Source: Bremia lactucae
Taxonomy: Eukaryota > Oomycota > Peronosporomycetes > Peronosporales > Peronosporaceae
NCBI RefSeq assembly: GCF_004359215.1
Contig: NC_090624.1
Location: forward strand, 257,438 to 290,229
Direction: 5' to 3'
DNA length: 32,792 nt
Positions 18,568 through 28,062 of the stretch are shown piece after piece. The notes beneath the pieces are model-generated. The model was not told where the DNA came from, did not search any database, and worked only from the letters and a program-made list of their open reading frames with translations. Within the stretch, counting starts at the first letter, position 1, and each line of letters begins with the position of its first letter. A program made the position numbers and the translations under genes.

Positions 18568-19065
18568 TGTTGGTTAGGGGTCTCGTTAATATTATTTTCT
18601 ATAGGAGGAATAATAAATGTCATCTCCTATGAGAGGAAATAAATAAAGAGGCATAAAATGAATACCTTTATTACTTTTGACTTACATAGTTCCAATATTA
18701 CCAAATTTTGTAATATTGATGCAATAAGACATAAGCTCTATTTTGATTTAAGTCTAAATCAACACCACCAATCATTATGAGAAACGATTGTGCGGTACGC
18801 AAGGAGGCGCCATACAAAGTTAGTTATTAGTATGATAAACTCATAATAGATAGAAGATCGTAACGTATTTGGACTAAATATGTTAAAAGAGTTTATTTTT
18901 TCTTTGATATAGAGCCTGAGTCGAGACCTTTAAGCTAAAACTCTTTCTTCATAAGAAACCTTCATCTGTACCTTTGCGTACGTGAAGTTTCGAGGCACCT
19001 AACCTACACTGTAATCAGTAAGGGTAACAGTACTTATCTTTTCTAGTGAAGGGTGCCCCGTTACA
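18568..19065 (+). repeat. Copia-type LTR, copy 1
   Basis: Direct repeat of 22994-23472. Shared blocks include GAGGAATAATAAAT, CTATGAGAGGAAATAA, AATCATTAT...GATTGTGCGGT, TAGATAGAAGATCGT and AACCTTCATCTG. It begins TGTTGG and ends TTACA. Assigned to copia because copy 2 is followed by copia protease sequence. No target-site duplication flanks it (gtgac on the left, attct on the right), so it is not a simple solo LTR. Confidence 0.65.
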
Positions 19066-19495
19066 ATTCTTCTTATTGATTCCGCCCCGCGTGGCTTAAT
19101 GAGAGCGAAGTGATAGTGGGGATATATCTCTATTATATACCGCCCCATATTACGGGCTATTATTCCCATTATTATTATGCCCCTTTATTAGGATGCCTTT
19201 TCATTGTGGCAACTCCTTCTCACTCCTTTTGCCTCTCCCTCTCTCTTGCTAGTTCTTTGTAACTTGACCTTCCGTTGCATCGCTTCGACATCAATTCGTT
19301 CTACTATCATTCCACAGCTCACCAACAATCTTGTTCCTAATTCAAGTTGTCTAACCATTTTTAAAAAATAACTCTTTTGCGCCCAGATGAGAGACTGTTT
19401 GCTACTGAAACGGAACTACGTGAGTATCTGGAGGAACATACCAAACGGCACGGTTATGCTGTTACGCTTATTCGTTCCGAGCGTTAAAAAAATGG
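19066..19495 (+). other. Unassigned stretch with a possible FAR1/MULE-like fragment
   Basis: Mostly AT- and pyrimidine-rich sequence with no gene. At 19384-19485 a frame reads PDERLFATETELREYLEEHT then KRHGYAVTLIRSER and a stop. This resembles the N-terminal FAR1-type segment of Mutator-like transposases. A CTAAC plus pyrimidine tract ending in CAG (19383-19385) precedes it, like an intron end. The match is short and from memory, so this is weak. Confidence 0.25.
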
Positions 19496-20018
19496 TGTAA
19501 CGGGCTAAAGTTGCCCTGATGTTACACAGTCCCCGTTAAGTACACTTGGTGTACTTAAGGGGATAATCAATTACTAAATAGTAGTAATGAGACCCAACAC
19601 TCGGGTGTGGTGCACATTTGTGACCAACCCTTGTGTAAGTGATGCACATGGGTGCATTCGCATTAGGAGGGATAACGCCCAGCGTCATCCGTTACGCGAG
19701 GTATCTAGAAAGATACGCTCGCAATACATATTAAATGTTATCTATAGAGATAACATTTTAATTGGTAAAAATAGGTATTTATATTTAATACGATTACATA
19801 TAAATCAGTCTGAAAGCTACTTCCTACTTGGTAGGTGCGCACGAGGAGACGGATTACCGCTCCCGTGACGACACTTAACCAGAGTACTTAGTAGGACGCT
19901 TGCGCACCCACCACAACTACCTCACTGCACGCAAGAGAAGCAGGTTAAACCGCTTCCTCGCTGTGCTAGGGTGTGTGTCTAAGTAGAGCGTGGCCGCATT
20001 ACGACGTGCCCGTCTACA
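19496..20018 (+). repeat. 5' LTR of gypsy element C
   Basis: Begins TGTAACGGGC and ends TCTACA, then CT and the primer site. It is the inverted partner of 1138-1635 and nearly collinear with it. Small extra segments (for example ACACAGTCCC after the first 30 bases) make it 523 bp. Confidence 0.8.
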
Positions 20019-20020
20019 CT

Positions 20021-20038
20021 TGGTAGCACTTGAAATCC
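20021..20038 (+). other. Primer binding site of gypsy element C
   Basis: TGGTAGCACTTGAAATCC, identical to the site at 1118-1135 on the other strand and at the same two-base distance from the LTR end. Confidence 0.6.
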
Positions 20039-20074
20039 TTCCCACGACCCGCATCTTTGCGTATGTACGTGAGG

Positions 20075-20708
20075 ATGAGCCTCAATATTGATTGGGCTCA
20101 TTTTCTTCACCTCTCCGAACATCTTTGGGAGGTGGCAGGGCTTATGGCGCAGGGACTTGGTAAACAAGCCCTGGCCAGGCTCCTGGATAGTCCTCCTGAG
20201 CAACATGTTGCTCAGTTGGAGCAGTTTGAGGCATTCGTGCTCGGACAGCGGAGGGCCGCGTCCGAGGCACAAGGCCAAGCTGCGGCGAGTCCGTCACTCA
20301 GACTCAGGATGAGCTGAGGCATGAGTAGGCACGGAGCGAGGCTCTCAACAGGACTGTTGAGATGCTTTCTGCCCGGCCGCATCAGCCGAGGCCCATTTGG
20401 ATGGACCCGCCCAAGTTCGATGGAACTGCGGCGCACACGATCGTATACTGGCTTTTAGCCGTGGAGCAATGCGGTGTCGCCCAGCTCATCGAGGACGACA
20501 GCCGGATGGTGTCGTACGCCATGTCGCATCTGCGCGGTAAGGCCTCAGAGTGGGCTTACTCGGCGCTTATGGCGGACAGAAAGGCGTTCTCTTCATGGGC
20601 GATTTTAAAGAAAAAGATTCGCGCCAAGTACCAGCCGCCGAACAACGAAGTGTTGCTTCAGGCGCGCTTCTTTGGGGCGCGACAGGCGAAGCGATCTCTG
20701 CAAGAGTA
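20075..20708 (+). pseudogene. Gypsy element C gag, truncated
   Basis: Close relative of the gag at 1-974. It starts MSLNIDWAHFLHLSEHLWEV and is open to about 20290, where one base is lost compared with the copy at 1-974. It then continues in a second frame (MLSARPHQPRPIWMDPPKFD onward, 20362-20708) through the capsid to LLQARFFGARQAKRSLQEYV. It stops there: the rest of the capsid, zinc knuckle, protease, RT and RNase H are absent, and integrase sequence follows at once. Confidence 0.85.
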
Positions 20709-21135
20709 TGTTTGCCTTTTGTGGAGTTTGCTATAACTACTGATGTCCACACCAGTACGGGTGAGACACCATTTCATATTAACGGACTGCGCCATCCTCG
20801 GACGCCAGTCTCGTTTGTGCGCAGCCCGAGTCTTAGTGGGGGAGGGCCCTCACTATGCTCGGTGCGAAAGAGGGACATAGCGTCAATATCACGATGACCC
20901 ATGAGGGTATATCTCAAAGACTGAAACTTGCCCTAATGACCCTGCCAGTTAAGCAGTGGCCAATAAAACTACGCCTGATGACCGACCTCTTGGCGGTATC
21001 ATAGGCGAGTTTGATGCTAAAAGCGTGAGCGAGGCTCAACGCTTTGTGGATGAGTGATTAGACATCACACGTAAAGTCCGTGACGCAATGACAAGCGCAC
21101 AGGACAAGCAAAAAGAACTTGTGGGAAGCAGGATA
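20709..21135 (+). pseudogene. Integrase end fragment fused to gag
   Basis: Begins at the end of the integrase core (VEFAITTDVHTSTGETPFHI, then NGLRHPRTPVSFVRS, 20727-20815), the region after the last catalytic Glu. After about 140 decayed bases the linker reads AQRFVDE, stop, LDITRKVRDAMTSAQDKQKE (about 21037-21112). The gypsy C-terminal domain proper and any chromodomain are missing. Confidence 0.8.
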
Positions 21136-21198
21136 GGCTGCTGCAAGTAGGTGGGCGAAATCGTAGCTCCTATCGGGCGCCACCTGCACTGATAGATT

Positions 21199-22334
21199 CT
21201 ACTGGCAACCAACGCTTCCTTGTTGGAAGGTTGATTGTCCACTACTCAATGCAGCAAAAGCTTCAAATTCTCGTCTAGTGGAGAGTATACCCGAAGAGTT
21301 ATGACTTTTGGGAGCCGTTCGACGACCTGCGTATCGACGCACCGGGCCTGGTGTCTGCCTATGAAAATGAGCACAGGTTGGAGCCGCTTCGCTAGTTCCA
21401 AATGGACTAGCAGGAGTAGCGTAGTGATGAGAAGCAGGAGGTACAGTACCGCCCATGATTTCTCTTTCACACAAGCGAGCAAAGTTGATCCACTGCGACC
21501 GTTGTTTCGCCATAACGCTATGAGGCTGAAAACGGCGCATAAATTCTGCTTCGTATTGGTCGGTGGTTTCATTTAAACGCAACACGACCGGGATCAGGGA
21601 AACACGACCAAGTGATGTTACATGAGCCTTCCATGAATGGTAGACGCCATTTTAGTTATGAGTGTCTTTAGTGGCGCGCTCTAGGAGCGACGCACTAGTT
21701 CCATCCGATCGAGGCCTTTCGGATGGAGGTGGCATAGGTGACACATAGCCGCGTTCAATACGACTGGCTTGTGACACCGACTGGACACGTCTACGTGCCG
21801 CCGGTGGAGCTTTACGCTCTGGCTCTTCTGCGTGAGACCGGTTGTTTATGATGGCCTGAGCGCCACTTGTTGGGATTATCAACTGAGAAGCAGCTGTACC
21901 TCTATGGGCAGTGCTCTCATGAATGGTCACTGCGCTAGTTAGCGCAGACGACAAGAAAGTTGCCTCGTTGAAGTCAGGCAAGTTTGCCTTCGCAACGTTG
22001 GGTGTCTCCATGTAGGAGCAATACGTGAAGTTTGGATGGGCAGCATAGCGCCATCACCCTTCCCTATTAGCTCGCTCTGCTCATCACTTCTTAGAGATGA
22101 TGGGAGCGGTTACGACTCAGTGTAGTCAATAATGAGGAATGGATATAATCCTCACTGCAAAATTGGGATGGATAAAAAAATCCGGTTAGCAGCGTGACAG
22201 CAGCATCAGTAGCTGTCGGCGTTGCAACTGAGGCACTACGCGACGGCGGCGTTTTATCGCTGCGCGTGCGCTTCATGCGTGGTTGTGTGGGTGTCTTTGC
22301 AGACGACCGATCAGCTTTGCCCCTGTTAGGTGGC
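21199..22334 (-). pseudogene. Antisense ORF of the second gypsy subfamily, decayed
   Basis: Opposite strand to the element, between integrase and the polypurine tract, as in element E. It is read in three pieces: MPPNRGKADRSSAKTPTQPR onward (from 22334), METPNVAKANLPDFNEATF onward (22011-21652), and MLRLNETTDQYEAEFMRRFQ onward (21585-21199). The middle is rich in Ala, Ser, Pro and Arg; the last piece opens with a charged helix. No known domain was recognised. Sequence differs from the antisense ORF at 16965-18443, but position, orientation and general make-up (low-complexity start, helical later part) agree. Confidence 0.45.
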
Positions 22335-22458
22335 ATGTCAGGCGCCGTGTGATGACAAAGATGTATCGCTAATAGTACTAAAAGTGGCGCGTAAAGTAGC
22401 TCGCTGTCCCTCGTACCACCCGTTGAAGGTCTTACAAAATGTAACATTTTTCTTTTTG

Positions 22459-22471
22459 AAGGGGGGGAGGT
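22459..22471 (+). other. Polypurine tract before the 3' LTR
   Basis: AAGGGGGGGAGG directly precedes the LTR start at 22472 and follows a T-rich run. This is the expected plus-strand primer site of an LTR retrotransposon. Confidence 0.75.
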
Positions 22472-22993
22472 CGTAAATGTGATAAGGTTGCACTATGTTA
22501 CACAAACCCATTAAGTACACTTTGTAAACTGAACGAGATGGTCACTTACTTCATGTGAAGTACTTAGACATGCCACTGGTGGTGATGCACAAAGTGACCC
22601 ACCTTGTTGTATGTGATGCACGTAGGTGTATTCACATTGGAAGGAATGACGGCTAGCGTCATCCGTAATCCGAGGCACTCAATGAAATACCCTCGCAATG
22701 TAGGGGTGCACATCTACAGAGGTGTCATCTACTGATTGGTTACAATGCTTTATATTTGAATTTATTAAGTATTATATAAGTCTTACAACTACTTCCTAGG
22801 TAACAAGTGCTCACATAAAGCCGAATTAACGCTTCCGTGACGTCACTTGCCTTAGTTACTTGGTTAGTTGGGCGAGGTCGCCTAACCGCCCACCAACTAC
22901 CTCACTTCACGTGAGAGAAGACTATTGAGCCGCTTCCTCACTGTGCTTATAATGGTGCTTTAGTAAAACGTGGCTGGTATAGTAGTGCTCGCC
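22472..22993 (+). repeat. 3' LTR of a gypsy subfamily diverged from elements A and C
   Basis: Collinear with 19496-20018 but clearly diverged. Shared anchors are ATGTTACACA, TTAAGTACACTT, GTGATGCAC, AGCGTCATCCGT, ACTACTTCCTA and the ACCAACTACCTCACT region. The first base is C where the others have T. The 3' end is lost: CCTA runs directly into copia LTR sequence at about 22994. Confidence 0.7.
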
Positions 22994-23472
22994 TAGAAAC
23001 GGGGTGTTCCGATAAGAGGAATAATAAATATTATTTCCTATGAGAGGAAATAATTAACGAAGTACAAAATTATTATCTTTATTAACTTAACTTGATAGTT
23101 TCAGTGTTACCAAATTTGCTTATATTGACGCAACAAGACATTAGTTCTATTGACTGGATGTTTTAGTTTAAATCAACCCCGGCAATCATTATTAGACACG
23201 ATTGTGCGGTGCTCAAGTAGACTCCATACTAATTTGTTATTAGTTTAATAAAGTCAGTAGTAGATAGAAGATCGTTACGTTATTTATACAGATTTACTTT
23301 CTCTTTATTTTAAAAGCCTAGAATTTATCTTCAGCAGCTAAGACTTATTAGCTACTTAGAACCTTCATCTGCACGTCGTGTACGTGAAGTAGTCGAGGCA
23401 CCCCACCTCCACTGTAACCAGTGTAGTTACGATAGTACTGTTATCAGTACTAGCAAAGTGTGCCCCGATACA
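22994..23472 (+). repeat. Copia-type LTR, copy 2
   Basis: Direct repeat of 18568-19065, ending CCCGATACA. The first bases are rearranged compared with copy 1 (GGGGTGTTCCGATAAGAGG), and the block abuts the gypsy LTR without a gap. Copia coding sequence follows 120-150 bp downstream. Confidence 0.65.
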
Positions 23473-23589
23473 CTAAGTACGTGTTGACTTTTCCGGACGA
23501 CCACTCTCAGTATTTGATTCCTCAAGGTGAAGACACAAGTATTGATGAAGTTCAAGGCGTTCAAAACTCTATACGAAAGACAACGAAAC

Positions 23590-23996
23590 GCTGAGGTCAA
23601 GTGCTGATTTAAATTGGTGCATGTCCCCCTATCGCGAAGAGTTCATCGGGTACGAAACGTTTGCGAGCGTCATTGAAGTTACCATTGCAAATGGTAAGAA
23701 ACTTCGTGTTGCCGGAAAGGGTGAAATGCTCTTAAAGACACCGAGGTCAAACGGATATGTGTGGCGAACGCTCTGCACATTCCAGGTTTGGATCGACGGT
23801 TGCTTTCCGTCGGAAAATTGGCTGACCGGGGCATGAGTGTAGAGTTTCGTCAAGATTCATTAATTATTTGAACAAGTTGAGACGGTGGCATCCGGACAGA
23901 ACATAGACAAGACATACGTGCTGGAATGTTCTCAAGACATGGCACAGTACGTGGAGTACGCTCAAGTTGAAGTTGAGTGGGAGCTATGGCTCCGTA
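23590..23996 (+). pseudogene. Ty1/copia polyprotein fragment (protease to pre-integrase)
   Basis: Reads CMSPYREEFIGYETFASVIE, then VTIANGKKLRVAGKG, the region after the copia protease active site. After a frameshift near 23750 it continues VANALHIPGLDRRLLSVGK, then LADRGMSVEFRQDS, and after another shift YVLECSQDMAQYVEYA and ELW, which in this family precedes the HxxxH zinc site of integrase. The protease active-site Asp and all of gag are missing, as only about 120 bp separate it from the LTR. It ends at about 23996 against a minus-strand gypsy fragment. Confidence 0.75.
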
Positions 23997-25460
23997 AAAA
24001 CAGTAAACGTTCTGTCTACTAAGAGATATACCCTACATATGGCTTGTGCACATTTAATGGTAAGCAGTTCCTTGTCATGCACTGGATAATTGCGCTCAAC
24101 TGGTTGAAGATGACGCGAACGACATGTGCTCTGTGCCGTCTGTATCGTACTGCATTGACGCACAGCGGATTGTAAAATCGCTGGCGTCACAGACCACATG
24201 GATTGGTCTGTCTTGGTCCGCAACCGCCAAGATCGGTAATTACATCAAGCTTTGCTTGACACCCCCAAAGGAACGCCAACAATCGGCTTTCCATGACCAT
24301 TTTATGTTTTTTTAGTAAACCAGAAATATGCACCGTCATTTGGAATAGTTGCGCGAACAGTTCTGCAAGCATGCCGCTAAGCCGAGAACTTCCGAATTTT
24401 TATACATCAACTGACACGGGCCAGTCGGTGATGGACTTTAACTTTTCGGGATTTGGGTGTTACCGTGTTTCTCCTCGATGAGCTTAAAAATAGTTTGTTG
24501 CTTGCATCGAGAAGACACTTATAAGGTTGACGTTAGATTATGCTCACGCGTGAGCGTAACGTCCTTTCGGACGTAGGTACGATGTACTTGACTTCCGAAT
24601 TTTCATCATGGCCCTGAAATGGAAGAAGCCATTAAGATACTCCGGTGCTAAACTTCGCACCACACTCAACAGATTCGCAACACATATGTCGAATGTTGCA
24701 GGGGCATAACTGATCCTCTGTGGCAACAAAATCCACCCCCGCAGCATTCAGCCTGGGGCCCTTCCTGCTGTGAACGGAAAAACCTGTCCAAGCATAGGGA
24801 CATGGTACCATCCATCATATCCATGCACGGTGGGACTCTTCTATCAATATATTGTCCTTCCTCTGTACCTTCGAGCCGGCATCGTTGCAGCATCTAGCTT
24901 GTTGAATGCATGCGCTATCTACTACCCACGTATTGCTTTACGCACACAGAAGATCGGAGAGCTAAGAGGGGATCGACTACCTTACATGGCTTGCAGCCAA
25001 GCGATCGGCAAAGAATTTGTCGATCGCTAATACTTGTTCACGACGCAGTGGCCAATGCTTCTTGACACAGTATGTCGAAACCTGGTATCAGGTCAATTTC
25101 TTGTGGAGTTCCTTTATTCTTAGGCAACTCGGGATCTACCGAACCAGAGAACAAATCCTTAAATTCGATCAAATCCTTGTGCAAAGGATTTGTTTCCAAA
25201 GAGTTCCAGGATTGAGACGTAAGACGTTCACTGAGGCTTCTCATCGAGGACATTTTTGTCCGTCGATGAGCTGCTGAGAGCTCTCTCTTCTCAGGAATAC
25301 GATTGCTGACCAAATATCGACATGTACTCATCTTCTGTGATGTGTACGCAGATCACGCAAGACCTTTTAGGGCCTAGCGTTGGCAAATGAGTTGTCTTCG
25401 AAATAAACTTCAGATTTGCTATTCGATCAGGTGTGTAAGCGCCTACACTTGATCCGGTAT
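23997..25460 (-). pseudogene. Gypsy pol fragment (RT and RNase H), heavily decayed
   Basis: Minus strand, same family as 30656-32792. From right to left: linker (GAYTPDRIANLKF, about 25440), RT lead-in QSWNSLETNPLHKDLIEFKD and ELPKNKGTPQEIDLIPG (25090-25210), RT palm (ISYAPATFDICVANLL, 24640-24720) with the active site changed to EYLNGFFHFRAM in place of YFDDVFVHSRAM, thumb fragments near 24300-24370, and RNase H pieces to QPVERNYPVHDKELLTIK and VYLLVDRTFTVFT at the left edge. Both active-site aspartates are lost. Confidence 0.75.
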
Positions 25461-26469
25461 TTACAAGACGTTAAACGTCGCAGTTTATTCTTTGAATATT
25501 ACTTTCAAAGATACCTGAGGTCTTATTCACTAAGATAATTGAATACTTATTCCCTCACGTATCTTGGGGCTTATTCCCTTGTTTTTTTGAAGAGTAATCT
25601 TCCCAACTACCTCAAGCTTTGGCACCGCAAGATCCTCTCCGATCGACTCTGTAGCCGACCAGAGTTGTCGCACTGTCTCTTTTAGACATACATTTATGCT
25701 TCCCTGGGTTTGCCTTTTAGGCAAGCATCCTTGTCCCGGACCTCATGACCTGTTTAAGTGGTGGACCTTCGGCGGTAACTGTGCTTGTGCACAACCGCAA
25801 AAGTCTAACTCCACCGTGTGATGAGTAGTCGCACTGAGATCTTGTGCAGTACTACTACGACCGAACCACTCGTAGTGCTTGAGGACGCTCCAAAACGCTC
25901 ATCAGATGACCATCTTATGAACAAGAGAAATGCATTGTAACTGACTGATGCTGCCAATTTATGGCTGGCTAGTTGTTTTTTTAGCTTAGCTATGGGTATT
26001 TCCAGAAGACATCAAATTTGACATTTAAATCCAGTACAGTAACATCACACTGACAATTCACTTTCTAACGTGTGTTTTATTCCAACTGAATGTTTCTTAA
26101 CAGTCATAGACGCGCCTATTGCGAAGCACACAATCTTCCTGGTCAGAAGTATTTCGCGATCAACGAGCTTGAATCAACGATCTCCTAGCGATTGGCGTCG
26201 AATCAAAATTGTTCGACGTTTCACAATCAACTAGAGGCGAAGCGACAAATCATATTCACCCCAATTCCCAAGGTGATGAGGGTAATTTTATCACGAATGA
26301 CAGTAACACATATTGGCTATGTGATGGGAGCAACTTCGTCAAGAGACCTAAAAATTCTATTGACGTTGCTGGATCAGTAGGGCACCCCGCTTTTACTGCC
26401 CCCTATTTTTCCTAACGATCCGCCTCGCCATTTCGAGTTCGGACCCATATCCTCGGTTATTTTTAGCGG
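25461..26469. other. Decayed stretch without a recognisable gene
   Basis: Continues leftward into the RT fragment and rightward into gag remnants, so it probably holds the eroded protease and linker of a minus-strand gypsy element. No catalytic motif is readable on either strand. Short open frames near 26190-26415 are unrecognised. Confidence 0.3.
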
Positions 26470-26960
26470 ACCTCGGTCAGTGCTTCTCGGCACTCGACGT
26501 GGGTCTTTACGTATTGTCTTGTTGTTTGACAATGATTGCAGCATTGCAAACGTTTATAGCTCAACATAATAGAGGCCCATTAATTCCCGACATCGGATCT
26601 CTTGTCGTCTCGATGGGCGAAAAAGAGCCAGTGGACGAAGCCTGTTTCGGGATGACATCGTCATGTCCTGCAATAGAAATCTTATATCAAGCGTCTCTAA
26701 TTCGAGCCGGAACAGTTGGGTCTCGACAAGGCCATCCGTAAGAGCCTTCATGACCACAGTAATTTGTGTATTTTCATCAATCGATTTACTTATGATACAA
26801 CTCAGTAGGTGTAGGCGAGAAGATCACGCTTGCCTGCTTCAAATCCAGGAGCCTCTGCTCATGCGCTGAATATGGCACGTATGGCTCAAGGATTTGTCTG
26901 AGTCGGGGTTAAATGGCTTCATACAACCCAAACACAAGCTTGAGCCGTAAGGAGGGGGAA
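26470..26960 (-). pseudogene. Gypsy gag fragment, decayed
   Basis: The minus strand reads AHEQRLLDLKQAS (about 26850-26880), then QITVVMKALTDGLVETQLFR and LELETLD (about 26690-26770). These match the end of the capsid in gypsy Gag proteins. A damaged zinc knuckle, CNHCQTTRQYVKTHVEC, lies at about 26490-26550: the first C-x2-C is intact but the H and last C are out of place. It may belong to the same minus-strand insertion as the pol fragment to its left. Confidence 0.5.
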
Positions 26961-27000
26961 GGGGTCCAAGATTTGGCACGACCGGCTGAGTTGGACGTGC

Positions 27001-28062
27001 CAAAACTGCGCTTTCGTCGCATCGTCATTGATGCGGTGAGATTCTTGCGCTTGTATTAATTACAGTGGCCGTTTCGCTGATGCTTCTTGAGTAGACTAAA
27101 AAGGAAAGTGAGCTAAATCCACCAAACACCCAAATTTTTCTAATTTTGTGCGATGTTTGATGTCCAATCAATGTTGGCGTCAATTAATTTTTCTGCATCT
27201 AATCATTACAAGGCAACCCTTCCGCTTTAATGATGACGGTTTTGTGTTACAAATCGACAATTGTTCAATGTGCAGAGTGCTACACAAACGAGTTGAACTT
27301 GAAAAGTCCAACAAGTTCCGTAGGCGAGCACGTGATGGACCATTCGGGTCGTACGAAATCCTGAAAAATACTTGTGACAATTGTGGTCCAGATGCTGAAG
27401 CTTGAAGCCTGATGTAACGCAATGTCGAAAAGACGCCCCCACTTGATTGGCAATATATAAAAGAGCGATAACTAAGGGCAGCAAATTGAGCACGAGGTTG
27501 AAATTGAGCTGGAAATAAGCGACAAGGATCGAAGGTGCGCTCTTGCGCATGCTTGTTAGTTAATCTTAGTAGGTTAAGCTAACGATGTATTTATTTTACT
27601 TTGATGTCTATTAATTTTGCGGAGATGCATACTTACCAAAAAGTTCCTACCATTACACTTGTGTAATAAAATGTTCTAGAATGATCTTGATTGTTCTATG
27701 TTGAAAGTTGGAACTTGAAAGTAGAAAGTTTTAAACTGTTAATTGAAGTTAAAAAATCGAAGTCAAGTTTAAATTGAAATTCGTAGTTGACCTTAAGGTA
27801 AAGTTGCGTTCGCGTTATAGTTGTCTCTATGTTGTTGTTGCCTTCAAGCTGCAAACCATTTCAAGCTAGATTATAGTTATCTTCCAAAACTAGATATTTA
27901 AATCAGGGGGATGCTATCCGGACCCCCCCCCCTTTGCTAACTAGACTACCTCCTTACGTATATTCCATATAGTCAAATGGAACCGGTAAAGCCACACCCC
28001 TTGATTATTTACCTCTGTATTCGTGAGAGTGGTAGCAATATAGTGTTGCTATATAACCTCGG
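27001..28062. other. AT-rich stretch without a supported gene
   Basis: No recognisable coding sequence. Includes repeated GAAAGT words around 27705-27735 and a run of ten C at 27923-27932 shortly after GGGGG at 27906-27910. A short frame at 27288-27360 (KSNKFRRRARDGPFGSYEIL) faintly resembles a gypsy integrase tail, but too weakly to call. Confidence 0.3.

Noticed and set aside
20212..20436. Minus-strand ORFs opposite the element C gag
   Set aside because: The same frames appear opposite the gag at 1-974; they mirror gag codons.
23629..23853. Minus-strand ORF opposite the copia fragment
   Set aside because: The plus strand is clearly copia protease/pre-integrase, so the minus frame is a shadow.
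27148..27405. Possible gypsy integrase tail on the plus strand
   Set aside because: Only a short faint resemblance (KSNKFRRRARDGPFGSYEIL), with nothing supportive on either side.
27905..27932. G5 and C10 runs as a regulatory hairpin or polypurine tract
   Set aside because: The arms are unequal and no LTR-like sequence follows; probably a homopolymer expansion.
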